Positions 1 through 9,262 of a stretch of DNA of 21,000 bases are shown piece by piece. Positions within the stretch are counted from its first letter, which is position 1, and the number at the start of each line of letters is the position of its first letter. Source of the DNA: a virus; IMG/VR virus record IMGVR_UViG_3300003409_000015, positions 17,315-38,314 of that record; one strand, written 5' to 3'. A program made the position numbers and the translations under genes. The notes under the pieces were generated by a model, which saw nothing but the letters and a program-made list of their open reading frames with translations, was not told the DNA's origin and made no database searches.

Positions 1-3000
1 GTATTTGTATTGAATCCACGACCACCAAAGCTATCTGCTTCTCCGTCATCGTTATACGTACTTCCGTCATCTGGATTACGTAGTCTTACTTCAAATATAC
101 CACCATTAACAACGTTTGCACTATCTACTGCTGCGCCAAAACCTGCACCTGAAATACCGTATGTAGCAGTTGTATAGTCTTGACCTGCATTAGTATATTC
201 AACATGTAGTACTTCGTTACCGTCAGTTAATACATAACCAATTTGTGCTTCTAATTTGCGGTTATCAATTGTACCAGTGATTGGAACTTCTGTTTCGTCA
301 ACACCTTCTGATACAGCGCCGAAGTCGCCATATGAACAGTTACCGTTAGTGCCACGAATCTTACCGCCTTCTTCTGCTAGATAACCAATGTGTCCATAGT
401 ATGAGAAGATACTAACAAGTTCTGCTCTACCTAAGTTAGTTACCCATGCACCAATACCGTCACTTAGTACCTGTGTAAAGTCGTTAGCAACAATCGAATC
501 GTTACCGCCATCGTGGATGGCACCGTCTACTTTAATACCTACACAGCCTGTACCAAATGTTGTTACACCTTGTACATATGGTGAACGTGTTTGAATCCAT
601 ACACGGTCGTCTTCTGTTCCCCAACCTGGATCAAGTGATGTATATGCACCTGCTGTTGGACGCTTAGTACCGTAGCTGTTTGCTGCTCCAAGTGTACCAT
701 TTAATCCAGCTGTTGTCATGTTACGAATACCAGTTGCATCTCGTAGTAAGTACATGTTTTCTAATTGTGAACCTTGTACACTGTTTGTGTAGAACAAGCC
801 TGCCATTAGTGTTTCATAGTTACCCGGATATGCTAGGTCGTATTTAAATGCATCAATATATGCGCGAACGTCACGCTCACATGCAGTTTCGTCGTAATCG
901 TAAGCAGGATAGTCATCGTTGATCTTGCTAGTAACTTCTCTAGCAATGAAGTCTTTGTTAAGCTCTAGCAATCTAATTGCACGATAAATTTGCTCATCAT
1001 CAACTCGGGTATTATTGCCACCAAATACTGGTGCTGTTGAGTCACCAGTAGCACCATTGATTTCATAATCAATTTTATCATATAGCTGTTGTACTAGATT
1101 TTGCACAAGTGTAGCTGTTCCTGCATCTGCATGAGGAAGACTATCATCTTGTGTTAATGTGTTGCCAGTTGTTGGTGTAATAGGATTACCAGTTACGATA
1201 TCATCGATAACATCTTGTAAGTGTACAAGACCTGCTAGTGAGTATGTAACATCGCCCGAACCTGTTAATTGTCCTGCTGGCTCAACTCTTGTTGAACGTA
1301 GTTCGTCACCTTGGATCACACAGCGTTCTGGAACACGGATTGGAAGTACTTCAGTAAATCTTCCTGTCTTAACCATAATGCTTGTATGACGCTTAACTTC
1401 TGCTGGAAGAGTCAAACCACCGCCTAGTGTAATTGAATTTTTCATTACAGTGTGCAATGTTGTAATGTCTGTTAATACACCAGTTTCTGCAGGCTTGCTA
1501 GTATCTTTAACTTGGATATACTGATTTGCTAGTGCAATACTACCTTCTGTCTGATAGTTTACATCTGGATCGACACTGTTGATAACTTTATCAATTAGTA
1601 CTAGTGCATAATCAAGTGCAGCAACGTTTTGAGATTCGCCGCCTACGTTAAACCAGTCACCGTCTGTCTGATTAATAAATGTATTTGCAACACGTCTTGT
1701 GTTTACATTTCCGCCCTTGCGTATATCTAAAATAACTGCGTCTATTACAAATCCAACAATACGTTCAAACTCTAACTGATCAAAATCAAAACCAATGAAG
1801 AACGGATCAGTTTCTGTAACAATCTGACGCTTAGTCCATTCACCTACTTCTTTTTGGATATAAGTTCTGTTAACTTCTAGCAAATAAGTTGCGTTAGGTG
1901 CCTTTGTACCTTTTTCAACTTGTTCTGCTGCATAACGGATTGTTTTCCAAGGACGGTCTAGTGTAATACCGTAGCTAGGCGCTGGAGAGTCTACACCGTT
2001 GCTAGCAACATAATAAACATCATCAGTTGCACCAAAGTCTGTCCATTCTGGAATACCAGCAGCACTAACACTTAATACTTGACCTTCTTCGCCAATTGGC
2101 AGTCTTGCTGGTCCTGATCCACTTTGATAAAGGATATCACCTTCTGTAGTTAGAGCACTTTCTTCAGCACCTGATGCTAAGTTATTCCAAAAGTCGCCTA
2201 GTGAATCGTTGTCTGGACGATTTGCTGTTTCTGATGTGTGTGCAGCAATACAAATGTAGCTGATTAGACCATAGCGTACTGCGTCACCTGCATCATAGAA
2301 AGTAGCAGTTAACCATTCATCTTTCCATTCAATACCCTGGTTTAGTCTTTCCCAGTATGTTGCGTTTGGTGGACGTTGTCCTTCGTGATTAGTAACACAA
2401 AGATATGTATAGCCGCCTAGTCTTACAACATCACCTACACGATATTCTTGGTTAGTTGAGTCGTCTCCCCAGTCGCCACGGTTACGGAACCCGGTTGTTA
2501 ATAAGTCCCACGAATCATCTACGCCAGGCTGTCTATTGTAGTTGTTTACAGTAGCAACATATCCAAAACCACCAAATGTTACAAAGTCACCTGGTTGATA
2601 ATTTCTATTATAGTCCCAAGTGTTTTCAAATTCTAATCCTGGTACAAAAATTTCCCAGTTGTCTTGATCTGCTTTTAGTGTACCTGTTCCTGAATCGTCA
2701 GCTGGTACAACTGAAGTGTGGGGAACTGTACAAATCCAAAGCGTAGCACCGTACTTAACAACATCGTTTACTTTGTAGCGTGTTGCATTCGCCCATGTGC
2801 CTTTGTAATCGAAACCTTCGTTTAAGTAATCCCATTTTTCTTGGTCGTCTTCTAATCCTAGACCACTAGTTGCGGCAGAAGTGTGGCCTTGGTTACAAAC
2901 ATAAGTTGTTCCACCAAACTTAACAATGTCGTTTACTTTATAACGGGTGCTAGTAGCCCAAGTTGCTTTCCACTCAAGACCTTCGGAGAATAAGTCCCAG

Positions 3001-3479
3001 CTGTTTTGATTAGCTTCTAATCCTAGAGCATCTGTAACAGCAGCAGTGTGACCAGTGTTACAGAAGTAAATATTACCTCCGTACTTGACCAAGTCGTTTG
3101 CTTTGTACTGTGTACCTGCAACCCAATCTGATTTCCATTCAATAGATGTAGCAAACAGATCCCATTTTTCTTGATCGTCTTCAAGAATTGAGCCAGCTAA
3201 GTGTCCTTCGTTACAGATATACAAAATACCACCGTATGCTACGATGTCATTTTCTTTATAAAACGTTCCTGTTGTCCAGTCGTTTTTCCATTCTGTACCG
3301 TCACTAAACTTGTTCCAATGATCCTCGTCATTGTAAAAGTTTGATGATGCTGTATGTCCGCGTACTGCTACATATGTTCTACCACCGTAGCGAACAATAT
3401 CGTCCTTTAGATATTCTGTACTAGGAGACCAAACTCCTTTCCATATAAATCTAATTCTACCTAACTTAAATTCTGCCAT
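1..3479 (-). CDS. Giant modular virion/adhesin protein A (partial, 3' end off window)
   Basis: The reading frame starts at ATG 3479 and stays open to the left edge, giving at least 1159 residues without its C-terminus. A GGAG Shine-Dalgarno lies 7 nt upstream of the ATG. Visible layout: residues 1-440, eight tandem repeats of a chitin-binding (CBM5/12-like) type with W-K-x-x-W, D-I-V-x-Y-G-G and Y-x-C/A-x-x-x-H-T; near 457-470 a fibre-like RLPIG-x-x-GQVL motif; from 487 YYVASNGVD, the start of a pectin-lyase-like beta-helix; 709-734 a helix strand ending GDELRST; 529-601 and 831-894 two copies of a predicted helical module (DFI/YIQ...ERDV...D-A...D-L...GGN/PGN); 964-1054 a block with SPYVQGVTT, VANDFTQVLSDGIGAW and GHIGYLAEEGG. 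It is a paralogue of protein B and aligns with it up to about B residue 1035. Late promoter upstream at 3507. Role as a tail-fibre or surface adhesin is inferred; no signal peptide or membrane segment is seen. Confidence 0.9.
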   Translation of the reverse strand, partial: MAEFKLGRIRFIWKGVWSPSTEYLKDDIVRYGGRTYVAVRGHTASSNFYNDEDHWNKFSDGTEWKNDWTTGTFYKENDIVAYGGILYICNEGHLAGSILEDDQEKWDLFATSIEWKSDWVAGTQYKANDLVKYGGNIYFCNTGHTAAVTDALGLEANQNSWDLFSEGLEWKATWATSTRYKVNDIVKFGGTTYVCNQGHTSAATSGLGLEDDQEKWDYLNEGFDYKGTWANATRYKVNDVVKYGATLWICTVPHTSVVPADDSGTGTLKADQDNWEIFVPGLEFENTWDYNRNYQPGDFVTFGGFGYVATVNNYNRQPGVDDSWDLLTTGFRNRGDWGDDSTNQEYRVGDVVRLGGYTYLCVTNHEGQRPPNATYWERLNQGIEWKDEWLTATFYDAGDAVRYGLISYICIAAHTSETANRPDNDSLGDFWNNLASGAEESALTTEGDILYQSGSGPARLPIGEEGQVLSVSAAGIPEWTDFGATDDVYYVASNGVDSPAPSYGITLDRPWKTIRYAAEQVEKGTKAPNATYLLEVNRTYIQKEVGEWTKRQIVTETDPFFIGFDFDQLEFERIVGFVIDAVILDIRKGGNVNTRRVANTFINQTDGDWFNVGGESQNVAALDYALVLIDKVINSVDPDVNYQTEGSIALANQYIQVKDTSKPAETGVLTDITTLHTVMKNSITLGGGLTLPAEVKRHTSIMVKTGRFTEVLPIRVPERCVIQGDELRSTRVEPAGQLTGSGDVTYSLAGLVHLQDVIDDIVTGNPITPTTGNTLTQDDSLPHADAGTATLVQNLVQQLYDKIDYEINGATGDSTAPVFGGNNTRVDDEQIYRAIRLLELNKDFIAREVTSKINDDYPAYDYDETACERDVRAYIDAFKYDLAYPGNYETLMAGLFYTNSVQGSQLENMYLLRDATGIRNMTTAGLNGTLGAANSYGTKRPTAGAYTSLDPGWGTEDDRVWIQTRSPYVQGVTTFGTGCVGIKVDGAIHDGGNDSIVANDFTQVLSDGIGAWVTNLGRAELVSIFSYYGHIGYLAEEGGKIRGTNGNCSYGDFGAVSEGVDETEVPITGTIDNRKLEAQIGYVLTDGNEVLHVEYTNAGQDYTTATYGISGAGFGAAVDSANVVNGGIFEVRLRNPDDGSTYNDDGEADSFGGRGFNTN
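2160..3470 (-). repeat. Eight-copy chitin-binding-like repeat array in protein A
   Basis: Eight degenerate repeats of about 50-60 residues each. Each opens with an aromatic W/Y/F-K-x-x-W core (for example FIWKGVW, TEWKNDW, IEWKSDW, LEWKATW), continues with Y-x-x-x-D-I-V-x-Y-G-G-x-x-Y-x-C/A and ends with H-T-S/A followed by a W-x-x-x-x-x-G linker. The pattern resembles carbohydrate-binding module families 5/12 (ChtBD3-like). Family assignment rests on pattern recognition alone; a glycan ligand is inferred. Confidence 0.75.
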
Positions 3480-3506
3480 TTAATTGCTCCGTTTACTAGC
3501 TTTTTT

Positions 3507-3515
3507 ATATTTATC
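3507..3515 (-). promoter_or_regulatory. T4-type late promoter box for protein A
   Basis: The minus strand reads GATAAATAT two bases after the stop codon of protein B and about 28 nt upstream of the protein A start. The core ATAAATA matches the T4 late consensus TATAAATA, read by the phage gp55-type sigma factor. Four other genes in the window have a near-identical box in the same position, which supports the call. Confidence 0.65.
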
Positions 3516-3516
3516 T

Positions 3517-6500
3517 TTATCCGTTAAAGTCATCCTGCGATGTCATTGCTGCCATAAACAATGAATTTGCAAGCATGTCTCCATCCACTCCGCCGGTAAA
3601 GTTTGTAGTTTCACTGAAGTTAACAATACCTTCAGTAGTTCCTATTTCGTTATTTGTAGCAAATACAACACCTGCTGTAATTTTGTTAGTAAACAGCGTT
3701 GCTCCACCACCTGTAATACGATTTTCTAAGTAGTCTCCAATTGCTCTCTGTGTAGGAATAATTGCATCTGAGTTTGCAGTCATTGTATTATCTGTTGAGA
3801 ACTCTCTAATTGTAGCCTGTGTACCGCCTACTTGAATACCACCTAGTCTCAATTCATCTAGTCCGCCTAGATCAAAGAAGTCTGCGTTTAGTGTTAAGCC
3901 ACCTGATGCCTGTGCAACTCGGAATAGTTCACCTACTCTAAAGTTACCGTCTTGGTCAGTACTTGTGTAGAACACTCGTCCACCATTGGCTTCGACAATT
4001 TCGTTTGCCTGGCGTGTTTCGTTAATAGCTTCACGACCAAATACATATAGCTCTGGATAGTTTGTATCTTCAAAGTTACCAGTACCAATGTCTAGGAAGT
4101 CATGTCCTGTTAGTCGTACTTGTGAAAAGTCCTCACGTATTGTAATTGCTTCTTCATGATCTGGCGAAGTATCAATTGCAATCAATGGACTAATTCTTAC
4201 CTTAATATCAAAATTAGGTGCTACTCCGCTTGTCTCTTCAACAAGTACAATACGATAGATTGTATCTGGTTGACCTGCAAGACGTAAGTTTGATCCTGGA
4301 CCTGGAACTTTTGCAACATTTTTAAGAACTAAGCTTTGACCTAGCTGATAAATGTCAGCATATCCGTTGCCTGTTAGTGTAGTTACAGCAGTAATATATC
4401 CGGTTCCTCTATTATAAAATGTCGGCTGCGGTAGTACTCCGTCATTAACATTTGTTTGTATTAACGGTTCGATATACTCTTCCGGATCTGTTACTGTAAC
4501 TAAAGGTGTAGTTGCGTAACCTGAACCTGGATCTAAAACAATAAATCTGTTTAAGTTATTGTTAGCAACGGTTACACGCATTAATGCTCTACGTCCGCCA
4601 GTAATAGTAACACCTGTGTCTGATCCGTCTTTGGTTAGCCATGTAGGTTGTCCGTTTACTACGCCGCCTGCAACAGATCCGTAACCTGGTAAGTCAGCAC
4701 GTTGTATCCAGTTTGCACTATCATCCGACGTTAGTAGTGTTCCGTTACTACCTACAGCAATAAATTCGCCGCCAGCATAAGCAATATTCCAATCTTGGCG
4801 TACTGAGTCGCCTACTAGATCACTGTCTAGCCAGTTTACACCGTCTGGTGAGTAAAAAATTCTGTCTGCATCATTTACAGAAGCAACAAATTTGTTGTCT
4901 CCCCATACAATTTCGTTATACGCTTCGGGGCTAGACGGTGCAGGTAAAAGTCCACCTGTCCATGTATCGCCGTTGTCTTGACTATAAACTGTGTACCCGT
5001 CTGAACTAATGGCAATCCATAAGCCTGCACCATATGTAATGTCTACCCAGTCTCTGCTAGCTGGTAAACTTACTGTTGTCCATGTATCAGGAGCAATACT
5101 CGAGTCCACACCTTGTGTAATTGTACCTTTTAGAACATTATCTTGTCCAGTAGCACATAAAATTACAGTATCGTTGTCTCTACCACCAACTGCAACACCT
5201 GTCCAGTCCCATGTTTGACCTAAATTTACATAGTCCCATAGTGTTCCTTCGTTTGAGTAGTGCAAATTAGCAGATCCTTGCGATGCAATCAACATCATTG
5301 GACCGCTTTTAGCAATAGCACTCCATGTAGCACTATTTTCTAGCTGATTAGTTGTCCAAGTTGTACCGCTATTAGTACTTACCTCAACATCATTAGTACC
5401 GCTTAGTGCATAGTAGAAGTTTCCACCTGCAAAACCCATAATTCCTAGTCCTGCACGAGTTACGTTAGTTGTACTATTCCAGTCTGGATCTGCAACACTT
5501 ACTCTAGGTTCAATTTCGTACTTAGTAGTTTCGTCAAGTGTTAATTCTATTTGATTTGCACCAAGAATATTGTCCCAACCAATAGTATTTGTTGATTCTT
5601 TGTACACCGTAACTAGCTTGCTAACTTCATTATACGACTGAATCCAGCCATATTGACTTACACCTCGGCCGCTTGTAATATAAATTCTCATTCCAACAAG
5701 CTGCGCTGACAATCTTTCTTCAGATTGTGCTAGTGTAATAGTTGTTGCAGTGCCACTTTGAGCAAAATTAGTAATAAATTTATAACCTGCGCCGCCGGCT
5801 GTACTACTGTCTTCTGGTTTTAGAATTCTAACATCACTAACAGCATTATCACGGAATTCGTTCCATTCAACGTCTAGTCCTGTTCCTGCACTGTTAATAG
5901 TATTAATACTTGCACTTGTATAATGTTGTCCTGCATTAAAATATCCAAATGCTATTACTTCGTCAGTATCAGTATATGTTTTTTGTACCTGTGCTTCTAA
6001 ACTTTGGTTGTTTACTTCGCCGGTAACTGGAATTTCTGTAGCTGAGAATCCTTCAGCAACTGAACCAAATGTACCATACGAGTTGTTACCGTTAGTAGCA
6101 CGTAAAATACCACCTTCTTCTGCAAGATATCCAATATGTGCATAGTATGTAAACACAGATACAAGCTCAGAGCGTCCTCCATTTGAGGCCCAATACCCAA
6201 TTCCGTCACTTAGTACTTGTGTAAAGTCGTTGGCAACAACACTTCTGTTTCCGCCGTTATGCAATGCACCGTCAATCTTCATACCTACACAATTATTACC
6301 AATTGTTGTAACACCTTGTACATAAGTCGACTTATCACGTACCCATACACGCTGATCATCTGGGCCTTCACCTGGGTCAAGACTTACAAATGCGCCTCCT
6401 GTTGGACGTTTTGTTCCGTAATCGTTAGCGTCTGATAGTAAACCAGTCAATCCTTTCATCGATAACTGTCTAATACCACAGCCGTTGCGTACATAGAACA

Positions 6501-8865
6501 TGTCTAGTTCATTGTTGTTTGTAGGAATAACTAGTTCTTCTTGCGGTTGAATAATGCCGTGCAAGTTAGTTCTTTCGCTTAATATAACATCCCTTCCTTC
6601 TTCTGCAGGACGAATTGTAGTAGAACGTAATTCGTCTCCTACAATAGCAACGTCTTCAGGAACAATAATCGGAAGGATTTCTGCATAATCACCAGTCATT
6701 ACACGAATAGTGGCTCCGCCGCGCGGTGGATTTTTAACTAGAGCAGGTAAACTTCCTAGTCCGTTTGCTACTACGTCAGTAACGATTGCCATATAGTCTG
6801 TAACTTCGTCAGCTGCACCTGTTTCAGATGTAAATGCATCAGTATATTGTGTACTCTTTGTTTGAATACTCGAATATAGTGAGTTTGCTATTACGTAATC
6901 ATTAATTAGGTCACGTGCAAAGTTTAAGGCTGCAACAGTTTGATCCTGTTGACCATTTACTAAGCTAACTGCACCATTCCAGTAAGACTGTGCAGATCTT
7001 CTTGTCTGCTCATTACCGGTATATGTCATATCTGTAGCCATACTATTAACAATAATAGCTACATCTCTAGCACATTTTTCTGCATTATAAGTAAAGCCGC
7101 TCCAAATACCTGTTCCTGCTGCTACATTTGCATCAATCCATGCTGTTGTTTCGTCTTTGATAAAATCTACGTTCTTTCTCATCAAGTTTGTTGCTCTTTC
7201 AAAGAATCTATCACGCAATCCTGAACGATTCTTTTCGTCACGTAGAATATAATTACATGCAAAGCGCAATGTACGGAACGGAGCGTTTAATGTTCCGCCT
7301 TGCGATTCGTCGTCGATGCCATGTGTTGCAACATAATAAACATAATTGTGCTTATCAATACTATCCCACGCTGGCAAGTTTGATGTAGCTCTTAATGCTT
7401 GTCCTGTTGTACCAATTGCTAAACGCTGTGTGTCAACTGCTGTACTGTCTTGATCATCGTATGTTTTAATATCACCAACTCTTGCAAGTTTGTTAGTTAA
7501 TGTACCTTTGATCATGTATTTCCAGTAAGTGTCATCTGTATTGTTGACATCTAGATCTGGACGACTGTCTGATTCTGTAGATCTATGATATTTTAGTGCA
7601 ATATAGCTAGTACCTTGCCAAGTAACAATATCACCTGGATAGTATTCTACATCGTCTTCCCAAACATTACGGAATTGGCGTCCATCCGATAATACTTCCC
7701 AAACATTTGGATGCAAATCTGGTTGTTGGTTAAGGTTGTCAGCTGTTGCAAGATATACATTTCCAGAAAAACGAACTACATCACCAGTTCTATAATTTAT
7801 AAAACTAGAATCTTCGTTTTGAGTATTCCACTCTCCGAGAAATCTATATGCTACTAGGTTTAAATCCCAATCACTAGGGTTAGTACTTGGAATTGTACTT
7901 ACATTATAAGTTAATGCTTTATATGTGTAACCACCGTAACGTGCAATATCGCCTGGTTGATAGCGTGTACCGTCTTCCCATTCGCCTTCGTATTCTTGTC
8001 CTGGTAGATATACTTGCCATTTATCGCCATCGTCGGTAAATTCTTCACCCGATACGTGTGCAGTAATACATTTTACTGCTGACGGGCCTCTTTTTACAAC
8101 ATCGTTTACACGATATTTAATTTCAGGTGTCCAATCAAATCTATAATCAGTACCTTCGACTAAAATTTCCCATTTACCTTGGTCTTGTTCTAGGCCAATA
8201 TCGATATTATCTGCACTTGTATGTCCAATTGCACAACGATATACAATACCGCCATATTTAATAATATCATTTGTTCTGTAGCGTGTGCCAATACCCCAGT
8301 CGCCGCGCCAACTGTCGCCGTCTGATAATACTGCCCATTTGTTTTGATCTGATTCAAGACCTACAGCATTTGTCGAGGCAGAAATATGCTGTTCTAGTGC
8401 CTTGTAAACACGACCATTATAGCGTACAATGTCGTTTCGTCTGTATAGTGTGTTAGTTGACCAGTTGTATTTCCAATCTGTGTCTGATACAGCAACTACT
8501 TTCCATTTAGTAATGTCTTCAATAAGACCGTCTGTGCCTGAACTAAATGTTGGGCTTGATACGTGTTCTTCGATACATTGATAAATGCCTGAACCATACT
8601 TAACAATAGCGCCTTCTGAATACGTTGTGCTAGTTGCCCAGTTTCCTTTCCATACTACACCGTCGGATTGTAGTTCCCATTTTGGTCTTGCCGGACTTAC
8701 ATCTGCACCTTCAATGTCATTAGAAAAAGTTGATGCTGTGTGTACTCTTAACGCTACGTAGGTTTTACCTTCGTATTCGATCATATCGTCAACTACATAG
8801 TCTGATCCTGATGTCCAAGATCCTTTCCATGTAAATCGAATTCTATTTAACTGAAATTCTGCCAT
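3517..8865 (-). CDS. Giant modular virion/adhesin protein B with beta-propeller
   Basis: Complete protein of 1782 residues. I take ATG 8865 as the start because it gives MAEFQLNRIRFTWKG, matching the MAEFKLGRIRFIWKG start of protein A; an in-frame TTG six bases upstream (8871) is less likely. AAAGG lies 11 nt upstream. Layout: residues 6-449, eight chitin-binding-like repeats; about 480-490 RLAIG-x-x-GQAL; 507 onward YYVATHGID and a beta-helix core, with GDELRSTTIRP near 745; 559-626 one helical module (DFI...CARDV...YTGN); 841-936 STYVQGVTT to GYLAEEGG; about 1122-1419 repeated Asp-box-like units (STNSGTTW, SQDNGDTW, SPDGVNW, SDDSANW) that indicate a beta-propeller; 1432-1542 GSGYATTP-type strands; 1631-1651 VFYTSTDQDGNFRVGELFRV; then a fibre-like C-terminus. 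Probably a virion adhesin; the function is inferred from domains. A late promoter lies directly upstream. Confidence 0.93.
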   Translation of the reverse strand: MAEFQLNRIRFTWKGSWTSGSDYVVDDMIEYEGKTYVALRVHTASTFSNDIEGADVSPARPKWELQSDGVVWKGNWATSTTYSEGAIVKYGSGIYQCIEEHVSSPTFSSGTDGLIEDITKWKVVAVSDTDWKYNWSTNTLYRRNDIVRYNGRVYKALEQHISASTNAVGLESDQNKWAVLSDGDSWRGDWGIGTRYRTNDIIKYGGIVYRCAIGHTSADNIDIGLEQDQGKWEILVEGTDYRFDWTPEIKYRVNDVVKRGPSAVKCITAHVSGEEFTDDGDKWQVYLPGQEYEGEWEDGTRYQPGDIARYGGYTYKALTYNVSTIPSTNPSDWDLNLVAYRFLGEWNTQNEDSSFINYRTGDVVRFSGNVYLATADNLNQQPDLHPNVWEVLSDGRQFRNVWEDDVEYYPGDIVTWQGTSYIALKYHRSTESDSRPDLDVNNTDDTYWKYMIKGTLTNKLARVGDIKTYDDQDSTAVDTQRLAIGTTGQALRATSNLPAWDSIDKHNYVYYVATHGIDDESQGGTLNAPFRTLRFACNYILRDEKNRSGLRDRFFERATNLMRKNVDFIKDETTAWIDANVAAGTGIWSGFTYNAEKCARDVAIIVNSMATDMTYTGNEQTRRSAQSYWNGAVSLVNGQQDQTVAALNFARDLINDYVIANSLYSSIQTKSTQYTDAFTSETGAADEVTDYMAIVTDVVANGLGSLPALVKNPPRGGATIRVMTGDYAEILPIIVPEDVAIVGDELRSTTIRPAEEGRDVILSERTNLHGIIQPQEELVIPTNNNELDMFYVRNGCGIRQLSMKGLTGLLSDANDYGTKRPTGGAFVSLDPGEGPDDQRVWVRDKSTYVQGVTTIGNNCVGMKIDGALHNGGNRSVVANDFTQVLSDGIGYWASNGGRSELVSVFTYYAHIGYLAEEGGILRATNGNNSYGTFGSVAEGFSATEIPVTGEVNNQSLEAQVQKTYTDTDEVIAFGYFNAGQHYTSASINTINSAGTGLDVEWNEFRDNAVSDVRILKPEDSSTAGGAGYKFITNFAQSGTATTITLAQSEERLSAQLVGMRIYITSGRGVSQYGWIQSYNEVSKLVTVYKESTNTIGWDNILGANQIELTLDETTKYEIEPRVSVADPDWNSTTNVTRAGLGIMGFAGGNFYYALSGTNDVEVSTNSGTTWTTNQLENSATWSAIAKSGPMMLIASQGSANLHYSNEGTLWDYVNLGQTWDWTGVAVGGRDNDTVILCATGQDNVLKGTITQGVDSSIAPDTWTTVSLPASRDWVDITYGAGLWIAISSDGYTVYSQDNGDTWTGGLLPAPSSPEAYNEIVWGDNKFVASVNDADRIFYSPDGVNWLDSDLVGDSVRQDWNIAYAGGEFIAVGSNGTLLTSDDSANWIQRADLPGYGSVAGGVVNGQPTWLTKDGSDTGVTITGGRRALMRVTVANNNLNRFIVLDPGSGYATTPLVTVTDPEEYIEPLIQTNVNDGVLPQPTFYNRGTGYITAVTTLTGNGYADIYQLGQSLVLKNVAKVPGPGSNLRLAGQPDTIYRIVLVEETSGVAPNFDIKVRISPLIAIDTSPDHEEAITIREDFSQVRLTGHDFLDIGTGNFEDTNYPELYVFGREAINETRQANEIVEANGGRVFYTSTDQDGNFRVGELFRVAQASGGLTLNADFFDLGGLDELRLGGIQVGGTQATIREFSTDNTMTANSDAIIPTQRAIGDYLENRITGGGATLFTNKITAGVVFATNNEIGTTEGIVNFSETTNFTGGVDGDMLANSLFMAAMTSQDDFNG
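7520..8850 (-). repeat. Eight-copy chitin-binding-like repeat array in protein B
   Basis: Eight repeats of the same type as in protein A, opening with FTWKGSW, VVWKGNW, TDWKYNW, DSWRGDW, TDYRFDW, QEYEGEW, YRFLGEW and RQFRNVW. Repeats 5 to 8 lose the leading tryptophan, and repeats 6 to 8 largely lose the H-T/H-S ending, in parallel with the matching repeats of A. This suggests the whole array was inherited as a unit before A and B diverged. Confidence 0.75.
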
Positions 8866-8894
8866 TTTCAATAATACCTTTTATCTTTATCTAT

Positions 8895-8902
8895 GTATTT
8901 AT
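8895..8902 (-). promoter_or_regulatory. T4-type late promoter box for protein B
   Basis: The minus strand reads ATAAATAC immediately after the TAA stop of the 119-residue gene, so stop and promoter form one continuous TAAATAAATAC. The protein B start follows about 29 nt downstream. It fits the T4 late consensus and the placement of the other late boxes here. Confidence 0.7.
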
Positions 8903-9262
8903 TTAGACCCCAGTAGGGTAAGTGTAATCTTCGTTTATACGTAGTACTAGTTGTCCTTCGTCGTCGATATAATACAACACACTTCTATTATCCCATTTAA
9001 ATTGTTCATAGTTTAAATTTTCATAAACAATTTGATGTTTAACATCTCTTCCTTCAAAGAAATCTTCACCCATTGCAAAGTCTGGATAGTTTTCTGCTGG
9101 ATCTCCTGATTTATTAATTTCAAGAGCTTCTCCTGCTTTCAGCTGATCAATCTTTGCTAAAAATAATTCGCCTTCGTCTGTTCTTCTAAAGCCGTAAAAA
9201 TATCTAGCATCAGTTTGATTTACAAGATCACCTACGCTTTGTCCTAAAAATCCGTCACTCAT
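8903..9262 (-). CDS. Small conserved T4-like phage structural-region protein (119 aa)
   Basis: The 119-residue product has no membrane segment or signal peptide. It is acidic, and its C-terminal half is rich in aromatic residues (YENLNYEQFKW, VLYYIDDEG, INEDYTYPTG). It looks like a small conserved protein carried in structural regions of T4-like cyanophages, but I cannot name a function. Its ATG overlaps the TAA of the preceding gene as TAATG, and a GGAG Shine-Dalgarno sits inside that gene, indicating translational coupling. It is the third and last gene of the unit that begins with protein C. It could be a virion component or a fibre assembly factor. Confidence 0.85.
   Translation of the reverse strand: MSDGFLGQSVGDLVNQTDARYFYGFRRTDEGELFLAKIDQLKAGEALEINKSGDPAENYPDFAMGEDFFEGRDVKHQIVYENLNYEQFKWDNRSVLYYIDDEGQLVLRINEDYTYPTGV

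Noticed and set aside
839-847. TTAAATACG on the minus strand, resembling a late promoter
   Set aside because: It lies inside the coding region of protein A with no gene start downstream nearby; taken as chance and used to lower confidence in the identical box before the glycosyltransferase.
1159-1389. Plus-strand ORF of 76 codons
   Set aside because: It lies fully antisense to protein A, has no ribosome-binding site or recognisable motif, and is one of many plus-strand shadows of the minus-strand genes.
6012-6209. Minus-strand ORF of 65 codons inside protein B
   Set aside because: Alternate frame of a long, well-supported gene with no independent start signal.
320-6420. Similar DNA stretches in A (about 320-680) and B (about 6060-6420), considered as a template/variable repeat pair of a diversity-generating retroelement
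   Set aside because: The differences are spread over all bases and reflect paralogue divergence; no reverse transcriptase or adenine-specific pattern is seen in the window.
2160-8850. Repeat arrays considered as CRISPR or DNA-level tandem repeats
   Set aside because: The periodicity is at protein level with divergent DNA; there are no identical short repeats with uniform spacers.
8866-8871. TTG start two codons upstream of the protein B ATG
   Set aside because: The ATG gives an N-terminus matching protein A (MAEF), which also has no extension, so the ATG is preferred.
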